NCBI GenBank assembly: GCA_023678885.1
Contig: CM043001.1
Coordinates: 28,525,867-28,589,866, forward strand
Length of the DNA: 64,000 nt
Origin: Pogostemon cablin
Lineage: Eukaryota > Streptophyta > Magnoliopsida > Lamiales > Lamiaceae
Reading direction: 5' to 3'
This document shows positions 40,826 through 53,637 of this stretch, in pieces. Both the position numbers and the translations under genes were made by a program. How positions within the stretch are numbered: the stretch's first letter is position 1; each line of letters opens with the position of its first letter. The notes beneath the pieces were generated by a model. That model saw only the letters and a list, made by a program, of their open reading frames with translations, ran no database searches and had not been told where the DNA came from.

Positions 40826-43369
40826 ATGGCTGCTTATGCATCTGTAGCTTCTCTTATGAATACCATCGAAGACATCCTGAGTCATCCCCTCCATTCATTT
40901 TCTATTGACAGGAAACAGCTTGAGTCGCTTCACGTGATTTTCAGTTTCTTGCTGGATTTTATCAAGACGTATAATCCTCATAATGGTAGCGAAGAAGAGG
41001 AGGCTTTGGATAGCCTAATTGCATCTACAGCTCATGCGGTTGAAGATGGAATCGAGTATCATGCTGCCAGTGAAATACTTTTGGAATTCAAAGGAAGAAA
41101 GCAACTTAAGGATGAGCAACCCTCAAATTCAGTGCCCACTACTACATCCAAACCTCTTAGTCTTGGCCCTGCAAAGAATGACATGGTGGGATTTGAGGAT
41201 GAGTTGAGTCAACTTAAGGATAGGCTGACTGGATATCAATCCAATCTGCAAATTGTGCCCATTGTCGGCATGGGGGGAATTGGTAAGACTACTTTGGCCA
41301 CAAATGTTTATGAAGATTCACTTATTGTCCAACACTTTGAGATTCGTGCTTGGGTCACAATATCTCAAGACTACATTTTGAAAAAAATTCTCTCTGAGCT
41401 TCTATCTTGCATGGTAAATATTGAAATCAAGAAAAGCTCTGAAAAGTTTGCTAGTGAAACAGATCAAGTAACTGAAGATCAGTTGGGCTTAAGAGTGTAC
41501 CAAAATTTGTCTGGTAGAAGATATTTAATCGTGTTGGACGATGTATGGAGTTTCGAAATTTGGGATAAACTAAAGTTTTACTTTCCTGATCTTGGTTCTA
41601 GAAGTCGAGTAGTTATAACTTCTCGGATATCAAATGTTGCTGCTCATCTTAGCTCATCGCTCTTAGACATGGATATGAAACTTTTAGACGAGGATAAATG
41701 TTGGAAGCTGTTTTGTAGAGAGGTGTTTGTAGGAGAAAGTTGCCCACCTGAACTAGAAGAAGTCGGAAAGGCGGTTGTTACTCAATGCAAAGGGCTTCCC
41801 CTCTCGATTGTTGTGATTGGGGGACTTTTGCGAAGCTCCCAAGGGACACGAGAGTACTGGGAGAGTTTAGCAAGAGACATAAACTCATTTTTGTTGTTGG
41901 GAAATGGTCACTGCTTGGATATACTGTCCTTGAGCTACTATCATTTGCCAGCCCATCTAAAGCCCTGTTTTCTTCACATGGGAGTATTTCCAGAAGACGA
42001 AATAATTAGCATCTCCTTACTGGCAAAAAATTTTATTGCCGAGGGGTATGTGAGACCAAATAAGGGCCAAAGCTTGGAAGACTCTGCAGAGGATAACATA
42101 AGGGACCTGATCAACAAGAATTTGATTTTTGTCCACAGAAGGAGGTGGACTGGAAGAACTAAATACATAATGCTGCATGATCTTGTAAGAGAAGTATGTT
42201 TAAGGATACCTGAGAAAGACGAGTTCTTTTACACGATGAGGGTGCTTGATATTCAACCAAACATCCATGGGGAGCGTCAAATTGTACATCACTATATAGT
42301 TCATCAAGTATTCAGTTCTCCGCCATCAACTGATGCATTCAAATGCATCAACGGTCCATTGCCTTTTAAAACACGGAACTTAAGGGTGTTTTGTCAGGTT
42401 AATTTTGATGCCATAGAAGAAGTTTTTCAACAAGTGAATTTGCGGTATATAATATACCATGTTTCCAAGTCTTTGAAACCTGAGGAGATCCCTTCCAAGC
42501 TTCCTCCATCAATATCCCTTCCCTGGAATCTGCAAACATTGATCATTTCAGGATTCACCATCTGAGATATGGCATATGAGGCGACTAAGGCATCCCGAAA
42601 TCAACGAAGTCGTCCTCCCCAATCCTCCTGAAGATGATGCTCATGTTTTGCCAAACCTGCAGACACTCTCCAGAGTGATCAACTTCAGCTTTACTCCGGA
42701 AGCCTGCAAGAGATTCCCAAACATCAAGAAGTTGCGAATAGCATACTATGATATCTCAGAGGGACCTCAAAAGTGCCAATATCATCTCAATCAATTCCAT
42801 AAGCTTCAATCACTAAACTGCTCGTTTCATGGGAATCTGAACAGAGGTGATTTGCTGGAGAGTCTAGTATTCCCAACTAACCTCAGGAAGTTGTGTCTAC
42901 AAAATAGTCGTTTGAGCTGGGCAGACCTTAACTCATTTTGTCTTTCGTTGCCTCGACTCGAACTTTTTGAACTAGGTGAGGGTGCGGCCGTGGGTCCTGA
43001 GTGGGACACTGTGGAGGGAGTATTCCCCCATCTAAAATTCTTGCACGTTGGTTGTGGAGATCTGGTCAAGTGGACTGCTGAAACCTCTGAATTCTTCCCT
43101 GTATTAGAGAAGCTTCAACTCCGCAATCTCAAGAAACTGGAGAGGATCCCATCAGGTATAGGAGGATTAAATACACTCGCACATCTTAGGGTGGGTTATT
43201 GCAGCGAGTCAGCCACCATTTCATCAACTGAGATACTGGAGGAACAACTGGATTTCGGAAACGAGGAGCTCAAAGAGATTGAGGGAGAAGGCGGAATCAA
43301 AGAGCTGCATGCGCAAGAATTTCATGGTTGCTGAGTTTTATGATTTTGCAACTTTTTGGGAAGCTATTT
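40826..43369 (+). pseudogene. NLR7: CC-NB-ARC-LRR pseudogene
   Basis: An open frame from 40826 gives 579 codons. A 14-bp loss near 42555 in the LRR (FTI then stop) shifts the frame, and the second part is open at 42576-43334. Another small deletion near 43270 throws the tail out of frame, so it ends with EFHGC instead of the usual tail; the in-register tail would end near 43369. The CC part is the shortest in the array (P-loop at residue 148): the GDHGQTSSSSLHRV..NAVKEKV segment is missing in frame. P-loop GMGGIGKTT, LIVLDDVWS, KGLPLSIVVIGG and CFLHMGVFPED are good; the MHD position reads LHD. A truncated CC-NB-ARC protein with few LRRs could still be made. Confidence 0.88.
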
Positions 43370-44194
43370 AACTCCTGATATATCATGTGTCACTCGTCCA
43401 CAAGTATATCGCTTGCTGCTTACACTTCTTTCTTTTTTTTTTTTTTTTCTCATTGTATTGTATGGTATTTATTGGTTTATCAAATTTTGTATTAAAAATT
43501 TAAAAAAAAAAAATTCTCAAGGAAAAGAATTTCAAATGACACGAAACAACTAATAAAAAAGCTATCAAATTCAAATTTATGATTTGAATTCAATTCATTT
43601 AAAATCTTAGATTTTATATATTGGTAGATTTCATTCTGTACCCACACATGAAAGAGGGATTTATATATAATTTCCTCCTTAAATCCTTCCATCAAAACAA
43701 ACTTATAGTTTTAATAATTTTCATTTGGGTACATGAATGTTATATGGTCTGAACAAAGGAGCATTTCCCTGTTTCTCAAATTGAAGTTGACTTTATTAGA
43801 TGGAAGAAGGTAGCTTCAGAGGAAAGTTCTATCTGTTTAATTTACAGAAAAAATAGTTTATGAAAAGAACCTAACCGGAAACCAAAAAGTCTACAGCTTA
43901 CTTATTCTGCTTTACATATTGCAATATTCGAGTGTTGTTTTCTCCTTTTTTTTAATGTTAAATGATTATGTCAGTTCAGACGGAGTCCTAACTTGGCTAG
44001 TTTGAAGTATTTTATCCAATAATGGAGGGAATTAGTCTCAAATATTATCATCATCTTTCCTCTAAGCACCAAAATTCCAATTCCGAATCCTCTGCTAAAA
44101 CAAAAAAACACATCTCATATTTATAATTTTCTACAAAATTCTGTTGTTTATCCCGTCTTTTCTTCTTGAAAATTTAAAATATCTGAGGCTAGAG
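43370..44194. other. Intergenic: 3' flank of NLR7 and NLR8 promoter region
   Basis: The NLR 3' motif (ATATCATGTGTCACTCGTCCACA) follows NLR7, then T-rich sequence. The region 43720-43950 is another copy of the distal 5' block (GGTAGCTTCAGAGGAAAGTT at 43809). The region 43975-44050 holds GACGGAGTCCTAACTTGGC and AATAATGGAGGGAATTAGTC, both also before NLR9 (55100-55170). The leader (44060-44194) ends GAGGCTAGAGATGGTAGCC. Confidence 0.5.
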
Positions 44195-45446
44195 ATGGTA
44201 GCCTATGAAGCTGTAGTGTCCCTTATGAACACCATTGACGACATCCTGAAGCATCCCCATTCGTTTTCTCTTGACAAGGAAGACCTTGAATTTCTTGCTG
44301 GATTTTGTGGAGGTTCGTAATCCTGGTGGAGGTAGCCAAGAAGAAGAGGCTTTGGCGAGCCTAATTGCATCTGAGGCTCATGCTGTTGAAGATGCAATTG
44401 AAACTCACATAGTCCATCAATTTTTTTTAGGATCCAAGGATGATCACAGACAAACAAGTTTGAGTTCTCTGCTTCGAGTAGTCCGTCTAATTCTTCAAGT
44501 ATCCGAGGGTGATCATGGACAAACAAATTCAAGCTCTTTGCATCCAGACATTAATGCTGTCAAAGGGAAGGTAGTGAAATCAAAAGGAAGAAAGGAACTT
44601 AAGGATGTGCAACCCTCAAATCCATCCAAACCTATTAGTCTTGGCACCGCAAAGAATGAGATGGTGGGATTTGAGGATGAGTTGATTCAACTTAAGGATA
44701 GGCTGACTGGACACCCATCCAATCTACAAATTGTCCCAATTGTTAGCATGGGGGGAATTGGTAAGACTACTTTGGCAGCAAATGTCTATCAAAGTTCCTT
44801 TGTGTCTGAATGCTTTGATGTTTGTGCCTGGGTCACAATATCTCAAAATTATAGTTTTAACAAAATTCTTTCTGAATTGGGATCTTTCATTTTAAACAAA
44901 GAAATCAGCATAAGCTCAGGAGAGTTTGCTTGTGAAACGGATCCAGAAAACTGGGTATGGTGAATTAGGATTAAAGTTGTACCAAAGTTTGTGGGGTAGA
45001 AGATATTTAATAGTGTTATATGATATGTGGATTATTGAAGTTTGGGATAAAATAAACTATATCTTTCCAGATAATGGTAATAGAAGTCGAGTTGTTATAA
45101 CTTCAAGGATATCTAACATCGCTGCTCATCTGACCTCAACTTCCTTGGAGATGAAACTTGTAGACGAGGATAATTGTTGGAAGCTGTTTTGCAGAGAGGT
45201 GTTCTTAGGAGATGGTTGCCCACCTGAACTGGAAGAAATCGGAATGAATATTGTGGTGGTTGGGGGGCTTCTCTGAGGCTCCCCAAGGACAGTGGAGCGC
45301 TGGGAGAAATTGGCAAGAGATATAAAGTCATGTTTGATGTCGGGAAAAGGCGACTGCTTGGATATACTGTCATTGAGTTATTATTATCTCCCGGCCCATC
45401 TAAAGCCCTGTTTTCTTCACATGGGAGGATTTAAAGAAGACCAAAA

Positions 45447-46183
45447 TCTTGTGAATGTGTTTGAAATCGAACTTAGATTTGATCTCACTTTCACACTCTA
45501 TCTTCCTCACTTTCTCTCACGAATTGAATCAAACAAATATGAAACGAAAACTGGAAAGAACACAAGGAAGTATAGTGGTTCGATCTTAAAGATCTACATC
45601 CACTTTGAGGAGAATTGAATCACTTATGATGAGATGGTTACAAACTTAAGGAGATGATGAAGAATGAAAAACTAAACTTCTAAGAACTCTAAACTTTCTT
45701 CTCTAAACTGATATGGATGATCATCATAATAGATGCATTCCTCTCTTATATATATAGCATGCATCAGCTGATAACTTCCATGTGTGTGACTCCACGTGAT
45801 TAATCAGCTACCAAGAAACAGTTACAACTGATCAACCACCTAAAATCCTTGCCAAGTCACCGATCCATCCGTTTATCAGCTCAAACGGTTATGCAGCATG
45901 TTGGTTCGACCTGGGTGTCAAGTCGAACCCTGGTCGAACTGCATTTCTGTTTCAGAATAACATCGATTCGACCATGACACTATTGATTCGACCACGCCTT
46001 CTGATCGAATCTTGGTCGAATCGAAGGCTGTTTCAAAATTCTTATTGATTCGACCACGATACTTATGGTTCGACCATATCAACTGGTCGAACCTTGGTCG
46101 AATCAAAGTCCACAAACCATGCAAGCTTGTGCATGTTTTGAAAACACCCTGCAATCTTATCCATGCATGATCTATACTTAACA
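45447..46183 (-). repeat. 3' LTR of copia family A copy 2 (737 bp)
   Basis: From about 45905 to 46110 it holds a dense set of TTCGACC and GGTCGAA words in both orientations, absent from copy 1. In the element's own direction this lies near the start of the LTR, in U3. Confidence 0.92.
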
Positions 46184-46274
46184 AATCTCCACCTTAGACC
46201 ATGCATCATCACAAGTAATACACTCCTCCACCTTGCTGCACTTATAGGCTGCAGCTCACCTTCTTCACCTTGAT

Positions 46275-49200
46275 TTATTGGAGACCTATAATACTCTTAC
46301 ACAGCTCAAACTTCTGAACTGGTAGAGCTTTAGTAAAAGCATCAGCCGGATTCTCTGATGTCTTGATCTTCTTGACAGTCACCAACTTTTCTTCAATCAT
46401 ATCTCTTATATAGTAGAGCCTCACATCAATATGTTTAGTTCTCTCATGATATCCCTGATGTTTTGAGAGATGTACAGCACTTTGGTTGTCACAATACACT
46501 TCAATAGTTTCTTGCTGAACACCAAACTCTCCCAAAATTCCAACTAACCAAACACCTTCCTTGATTGCTTCTGTGAGACAACAAATTCTGCCTCCGTGGT
46601 AGAAAGTGCTACAATGTGTTGATGTGTAGCCTTCCAACTTATTGCTGTACGAAACAAATTGAACACATAGCCTGTTATTGACTTCCTTGTATCAAGGTTT
46701 GCTGCATAATCTGCATCCACATACCCAATAACAGCTCTGTCCCAAGTAACTTGTTTCTGAAACTTCAAGCCAACTGATATAGTTCCCTTGATGTATCTGA
46801 GTGCCCACTTTACTGCATCCCAATGTACAAGAACAGGATTGCTCATAAACCTACTGATCTTACTTATAACATAAGCTAAGTCTGGCCTGCAACATACCAT
46901 TGCATACATCAAACTACCAACAGCACTTGCATATGGAATATTGCTCATTTCTGCTCTTTCCTTATCTGTTTGAGGTCCTTGAGCTGATGACAGATGCAAT
47001 CCTTGCTTAACTGGTACTGAAACATCCTTACAGAGATTCATGTTATACCTTTTAAGAACTTTATCCAGGTAAGACTCTTGAAACAATGTTAATTGACTAG
47101 CTGATCTATCCCTTTCAATTTGCATGCCAAGTATCATTCTTGCTTCACCAAGATCTTTCATGTCAAACTCCTGCCTCAAAGTATCCTTTACTGTATTAAC
47201 TCCTCTCATATCCTTGCATGCTATCAAAATATCATCTACATACAGTAGTAGATAAGTGTAGCATCCATCCTTGTATCTTATGTATACACAGCTATCATAC
47301 TTGCTTTTGACAAAACCATTTGATGTAATGTAATCATCAAACCTAAGGTACCATTGTCTTGGACTTTGCTTCAGTCCATACAATGATTTAAGCAGCAAAC
47401 AAGCCTTTGAATCTGCACCTTTCAAACTAACACCTTCTGGAATCTTCATGTAGATTTTTTCCTCTAAATTTCCATGTAGAAAAGCTATTGTTACATCCAT
47501 CTGATGTAACTCCAAATCAAACTGAGTAACCAATGACAACAGAATCCTTATTGAGCAATGTTTCACTACTGGTGAGAATATCTCATTATAATCAACTCCT
47601 TCTTGCTGTGAAAAACCTTTTGCTACAAGTCTTGCCTTGTACCTTATTCCTCCTTCTTTGTTTGTCACTGGTTTCTTCTTGTAAATCCACTTACAACTTA
47701 CAAGCTTCTGATTTGCAGGCTTGTCAATAATTACCCAAGTATTGTTCTTCTTTAATGACAGCAACTCTTCTTCCATTGCATCCAGCCACTTGGCACTGTC
47801 CTTTCCTGATATTGCCTCTGAATATGTTCTTGGCTCATAGATGTCAATGTCTGAAGCTACATAGAGAGCATATGACACAGTGTCAGCTTCTATGTATCTA
47901 ACAGGTGTCCTAATTTTTCTCCTCAGCCTGTCTCTAACTAGTTGATAGCTGCTCAAAGTTCTTCTTTCACTTGAGCTAGATCCTACAGCTCTCTCTTCTT
48001 CAGCATTAACTTCATGCTCATCATTATTTTCCTGATTCTGATATTGCTGTACTGTTGTCTGACCCTTATGCTCCACCTCAAACTCACACTTATCTGTAAT
48101 TGTGGACTTCTCAGCACCTTTATCAAACAATGTCATCATATCTTCATTGAATGTTACATCTCTGCTAACAATGAACTTGTTAGTTTCATAACACCACAGT
48201 TTATAACCTTTTACCTCTTTTGGATAGCCAACAAGCACACACTTGACAGCCCTTGGATCAAGTTTATCTTGCTTCTGATGTGAGTACACCTGGCAACCTA
48301 TCACCCTTAAATGACTGTAATCAGGTATCCTTCCAGCCCATACTTATTCAGGTGGTTTAAATTTAAGAGCTGTACATGGAGATAGGTTGATCAGGTAAGC
48401 TGCAGTTGACACCAACCCTCCCCAGAAGCCTTTTGAGAAGCCTCCACTGCTCATCATGCATCTAACCCTTGCAAGAAGTGTCTGATTCATCCTTTCAGCC
48501 ACTCCATTCTGTTGTGGAGTTCCTGGTACAGTTTTGTGCCTCTTAATACCCTTTTCTTGACAAAACTTGTTGAATTCATTTGACACAAACTCAAGCCCAT
48601 TGTCTGTCCTTAAGCACTTAACCTTATCTCTTGTCTGAAGTTCTATCTCTGTCAACCAAACTTTAAAGACTGATAATGCTTCATCCTTGGTCTTCAAGAT
48701 TCTTATCCATACCTTTCTTGAGTAGTCATCAATGAATGATATAAAGTACCTTCCACCCCCAATAGTTGAGGTCTTGGAAGGCCCCCAAAGGTCAGAATGA
48801 ATATATTCCAATCTGGCTTTGGTATTATGCTCAGCTGCACCAAATTTCAACCTCTTAGACTTGCCTAATATGCAAGCTTCACACTGATCTAACTTGCAGG
48901 TTGAACTGATCTCAAGCAACTTCTGTCTTGCAAGTCCTTGCAAGCCTCTTTCACTTATGTGACCAAGTCTTCCATGCCAGACTTTAACACTACTATCATC
49001 CTTAATTGCATTAATCTGTCCAACCATCACAGATCCATTTAAGAAGTACAAATCAGACATCTTAAAACCTCTAACAACTACTGACTTTCCCTTTATGATA
49101 GTAAGTGTTTCTCCCTTTAAATGGCACTATAACCTTGAGAAACTAACATTCCAAGAGATATTAGATTTCTTCTCAAACTTGGTACATATCTGACATTTGT

Positions 49201-50286
49201 TAATAATCTGATTTTCCCATCAAACATTTTAAGTTTGATAGAACCTATGCCTTCAATCTTGCAGGTGTGATCATCACCTAACATGACTGATCCTTCATCT
49301 TGTGATCTTAATTCAGTGAACCAATCCTTTCTTGAAGTCATGTGAAATGTGCATCCTGAATCCATAACCCACTCTTCTGATGCTGAACTAGAACATACTG
49401 ACATAGCTTCAATGAAATCAGAATCTGAACCAACTTGATTAGTTGTTACCTGATTTGCATGAGGCCTCTTATTTCCTCCATTTTCAGCTATCTTCTTTGC
49501 TACCATTGCTTTCCACTTGAAGCATTGTTTCTTGAAGTGTCCAGGCTTATTGCAATGAAAGCAATTCTTGTTCTCTTCTTCATCTGATGGAGCACCTTGA
49601 TTCTTTTCTGGCTTCCTTTTATCAGCATTGCTATTCTTGTTGTTATTCTTGTTCCACTGATTCTGTTTCTTTGCTAATAAACCCTCTGCAACAGCCTGTT
49701 GATCTGGATTCTTCTTATGAAGAACCTTTGCCTTAACTGCCAGAAATACTTGCTCAAGTGTAATTGCTTCAGCATTAGCAAACAAGAGAGTATCTCTTAA
49801 CCCTTCAAAGGACTTAGGAAGAGCTGACATGAGGATGACAGCTTTGTCTTCAGATGACAGAGCCACATCAATGTTTTCAAGATCATCAATGATCTTGTTA
49901 AACTCATCTAATTGAGCAATGATTGATTTATCTTCAGATACCTTGAAAGAATACAGTTTCTGCTTCATGTACAAACGGTTGGCTAGACTTTTAACCATGT
50001 ACAGCTCCTCCAATTTCCTCCATACTCCTCTGGCAGTTGCTTCCTTTGAGATTTCCCTCAGAGCTTTGTCTCCAAGGCACAGAATCAGTGCACTTCTAGT
50101 CTTTGATTGTTGTTCTTGATCTGCTGCAAGGGCAACAGCATCAACTGCTGCAGCTTGATTTTCAGGAAGCGGTTTGATTGCATCTGATAGCCCTTGCTGG
50201 ATCAAGATCGCCTCCATCTTCATCCTCCACAGACTGAAGTCTGCCTTCTCTGAAAACTTTTCAATATCAAACTTAGTAGTCACCAT
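46275..50286 (-). pseudogene. gag-pol of copia family A copy 2, broken
   Basis: ATG at 50286 (MVTTKFDIEKFSEKADF) opens gag, with the CCHC knuckle CFHCNKPGHFKKQC and protease DSGCTFHMTS. A 1-bp loss near 49128 ends that frame at GYSAI. The next frame (49060-48344) has HSDLWGP, RTDNGLEF and PQQNGVAER, then a CAA to TAA stop at 48344. The same frame resumes at 48304 with reverse transcriptase (YVDDILIACKD intact) until a 1-bp loss near 46575. RNase H finishes at 46637-46275 (CDNQSAVHLS, KSIIGLQ). Only about three lesions separate it from a full frame, fewer than in copy 1. Confidence 0.92.
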
Positions 50287-50343
50287 CTGATCTTCTTCTC
50301 CACTGAACTTCTTCTTCTTGGCTTTCCCACAGACGGCGCCAAT

Positions 50344-51076
50344 TCTTGTGTGTTTGAAATCGAACTTAGATTTGATCTCACTTTCACACTCTATCTTCCT
50401 CACTTTCTCTCACGAATTGAATCAAACAAATATGAAACGAAAACTGGAAAGAACACAAGGAAGTATAGTGGTTCGATCTTAAAGATCTACATCCACTTTG
50501 AGGAGAATTGAATCACTTATGATGAGATGGTTACAAACTTAAGGAGATGATGAAGAATGAAAAACTAAACTTCTAAGAACTCTAAACTTTCTTCTCTAAA
50601 CTGATATGGATGATCATCATAATAGATGCATTCCTCTCTTATATATATAGCATGCATCAGCTGATAACTTCCATGTGTGTGACTCCACGTGATTAATCAG
50701 CTACCAAGAAACGGTTACAACTGATCAACCACCTAAAATCCTTGCCAAGTCACCGATCCATCCGTTTATCAGCTCAAACGGTTATGCAGCATGTTGGTTC
50801 GACCTGGGTGTCAAGTCGAACCCTGGTCGAACTGCATTTCTATTTCAGAATAACATTGATTCGACCACGATACTATTGATTCGACCACGCCTTCTGATCG
50901 AATCTTGGTCGAATCGAAGGCTGTTTCAAAATTCTTATTGATTCGACCACGATACTTATGGTTCGACCATATCAACTGGTCGAACCTTGGTTGAATCAAA
51001 GTCCACAAACCATGCAAGCTTGTGCATGTTTTGAAAATACCCTGCAATCTTATCCATGCATGATCTATACTTAACA
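50344..51076 (-). repeat. 5' LTR of copia family A copy 2 (733 bp)
   Basis: It matches 45447-46183 along its length. Differences include GTGTGTTTG versus GTGAATGTGTTTG at the start, and AAACGG versus AAACAG. Confidence 0.92.
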
Positions 51077-52445
51077 CAAAAGATTCATTTCTCATATCTT
51101 ACCAGAGATTTTGTTGGTGAGGGGTATGTGAGACCAAGATATGGGAAAAGCTTGGAAGAGATTGCAGAGGATAACATAAATGAGCTGGTTCATAAGAATT
51201 TAATTTCAGTGGGACAGTACAGGTGGAATGGAAAAATCGATTATTTAAAGATGCACGATGTTGTACGAGAAGACTTCTTTTATGCTATGAGGAAGCTTAG
51301 TAACATTAAACTAAACACTGATGGGACGCGTCGAATTGTAACTCACGATTTCGTTCCTACAGTATTTGATTCTCTGCCGGGGCCATCATCATCACTTGCG
51401 CGTAAATTCAAATCCATGGGGGCTCCATTACCATTGCCTTTTAAATCTCGCTTCCAGAGGTTCATGTATAGGGAAAATTTTAATTCCTTGAGAGTTGATT
51501 TACAACAAGTTCACTTTCGGCATTTAGATTATTATGTTCCGTCCTCATTGAACACTGAGCTTCCTTCATCATTATGCCTACTCTGGAATCTGCGAACATT
51601 AATTATTAGAGGACCTCCAAGAACTCGTGCACCACCGGAGGTATGGCATATGAGACAACTCAGGCATCTCAAGATCTATGACCTCCTCCTCCCTCAAGAT
51701 GAAGGTGATGATCATGTTTTGCCAAACCTGCAGACACTTTCTAGAGTAGTCAACTTCAGCTTCACTGAAGAGGTGTGTAAGAGACTCCCAAACATCAAGA
51801 GATTAGGTGTGACCTACTCCCAGGAACGTAACAAGTTCTACCATCATTTCCACCACTTGCACAAGCTTCAATCGCTCAAGTGCTCATTTCATTAGAATCT
51901 GGCAAGAGCTGATTTGCTGGAGAGCCTCCTGTTCCCAACTCTCCTCAGGAAGTTGTGTTTAGAAAATAGTCCTCTTCACCTCAACACAATTGGTCGTATG
52001 TTGCCTCATCTTGAAATTCTCAAACTAGGCAAGGGAGCAGTGGTGGGACCAAAGTGGGAACTTGAAAGTTTTGGGAATTTTCTGTGGAGATCTGATTAAG
52101 TGGACCGCTGAAAGCATTGATGTTTTCCCAGCGCTGGAGGAGCTTTATCTTATCCATCTGATGAAATTGGAAAACATCCCTTCAAGTATGGGAGAGAGTA
52201 ACACGCTGCAATATCTGTTAGTCCGTTGTTGCAGCAAGTCTGTCGCCATTTCATCAACTGAGATACTACTGCAACAGCTGGATTTTGTGAATGTTAATAT
52301 TATTTTAGAGAGCAAGGATGAGGAAAATACTTTGAGGACAAAGGCGCTATCAGAGGGCTTAACGCACAAGAATTTCGAGGTTCGCAATTATTATGATTAT
52401 GCCACTTCTTTAGGTAAAATCGGTATTACATTAATAGAATCCTGA

Positions 52446-53637
52446 TACACTGTTCTTTAATCAGAAAATTAATTTTACATGATTGTAAACTTTTACAAAA
52501 AGTAAGTATTGTCAAATAAAAGGAGTACACTTCTCATAACAAAACAAAATTCTAAATCTATCCCAAAAAAGTTATTTGTTTCAATTCAATTTAACTACCA
52601 AAATTGTTCAATTTTAGATCAATATCGCAAAAAATAAGCACATGCTTCGTAGGTGAGGCTTCAATTTAGGAATTTTTGGCAGCTTCATCCTACCTCAATG
52701 AAGAATGAAATTAAGGGTTGCCAATTATAGTGATCTTGTCACTTTTTTTGAAGCTACTTAACGATATAATCACTGGATAAAGCATCCATATATCATGCAT
52801 CCACAAGTTTTGTGCTGCCACGTTTCACTTTTTCATTTCCACATTCCATAGTAGTATGATATATAATTTTTGTGAATATATTTCATGCATACACTTCTGA
52901 ATTGATGTAATCATATTAATTAATTGATTTTGAATTTTTTTAATGAAATATATAATTTATTTAACAATCTCATTTTAGATCACATGTCTTTATGGACATA
53001 ATCTAATAAACACATTTTTAAATAATTTTTCCACTCACTTAAAATTTCCAACATTATAAAATACAAAACGTTAAAATATCTATCTACTACTATTATAAAA
53101 TACAAATGGTAAAAAAAAAATGTATGGTTTTATGAGAATATTATGATGGGAGAAAGGAAATAGAAAAAAACAAATTAATTAAGAAAAAAACGTATTAATT
53201 AAGATTAAGAGTAATTTTTGAAAATTAGGTAAGAAATTGGTTTTCACTACTCTAATTACACTTCAAAATACAACGTTCACGCATACTTTGTTTATCATAT
53301 TAAAATTTTTTATTAATTCATAATAATTTTTGAACAAAGCACACTTTTATAATTAATTATTAATTTTTAAATTATTTATAATGAAAGGATATTTCTCGAT
53401 GGAATCGGTTGGTTGTAATGTCGTAGAATTAAATAGAAATATGTGAACGGAGACAGATTTTTCAAACTTAGGTAGCTGCCTTCCGATAAGTAAGAAAGGA
53501 ATAGTTGTTCATCTCAGCACAAAAACTCCAAATCTGAGATCTCATAGCCAAAACAATAAACCACACCTCCTAATTCCGACAAGAATTTTTGCTGCTTTTC
53601 TTGTTGAAACTTTAAACAAAGAAGAGAGGTTAGAGAG
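52446..53637. other. Intergenic: NLR tail scrap and subfamily-B promoter block
   Basis: The NLR 3' flank (CAGAAAATTAATTTTACATGATTG) follows NLR8. A 60-bp tail scrap at 52701-52761 reads as AAGAATGAAATTAAGG, TTGCCAATTATAGTGATCTT and GAAGCTACTTAA. The shared 3' motif (TATATCATGCATCCACAAG) follows. From about 53200 to 53637 the sequence matches the promoters of NLR5 and NLR10 (TTTGTTTATCATATT, AAAGGATATTTCTCGATGGA, then GAAGAGAGGTTAGAGAGATGG). Confidence 0.55.

Larger units (their letters stand above)
45447..51076 (-). mobile_element. Ty1/copia retrotransposon (family A, copy 2)
   Basis: This 5630-bp element is flanked by a perfect CAAAA duplication (45442-45446, 51077-51081). LTRs: 45447-46183 (737 bp) and 50344-51076 (733 bp), differing by a 4-bp indel and about seven substitutions. 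On the minus strand the LTR begins TGTTAAGTATAG and ends CACAAGA. A TTGGCGCCGTCTGTGGG sequence adjoins the 5' LTR and AAGGTGGAGATT adjoins the 3' LTR. Proteins are very close to those of copy 1, while the LTR middles differ strongly. Confidence 0.94.
44195..52445 (+). pseudogene. NLR8: CC-NB-ARC-LRR pseudogene split by copia family A copy 2
   Basis: It starts MVAYEAVVSLMNTIDDI. A 20-bp loss near 44291 shifts the frame, and an extra base near 44950 shifts it again. An in-frame 33-bp loss near 45253 removes the GLPL box (NIVVVGG instead of NIV..KGLPLSIVVVGG), and TGA at 45274-45276 follows. The P-loop reads VSMGGIGKTT, with serine for the first glycine. At 45446 the gene is broken by the element 45447-51076. 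It resumes at 51082 (FVGEGYVRPRYGKSL, KMHDVVRE) but lacks VCLRIAEKEK. CAG to TAG at 51893 and a deletion near 52065 break the LRR. The tail to 52445 is readable. At least seven lesions are visible, so the gene is dead. Confidence 0.92.

Noticed and set aside
45905..46110. Regularly spaced short repeats that could suggest a CRISPR-like array
   Set aside because: The words are 7-10 bp, in both orientations, inside an LTR of a plant retrotransposon.
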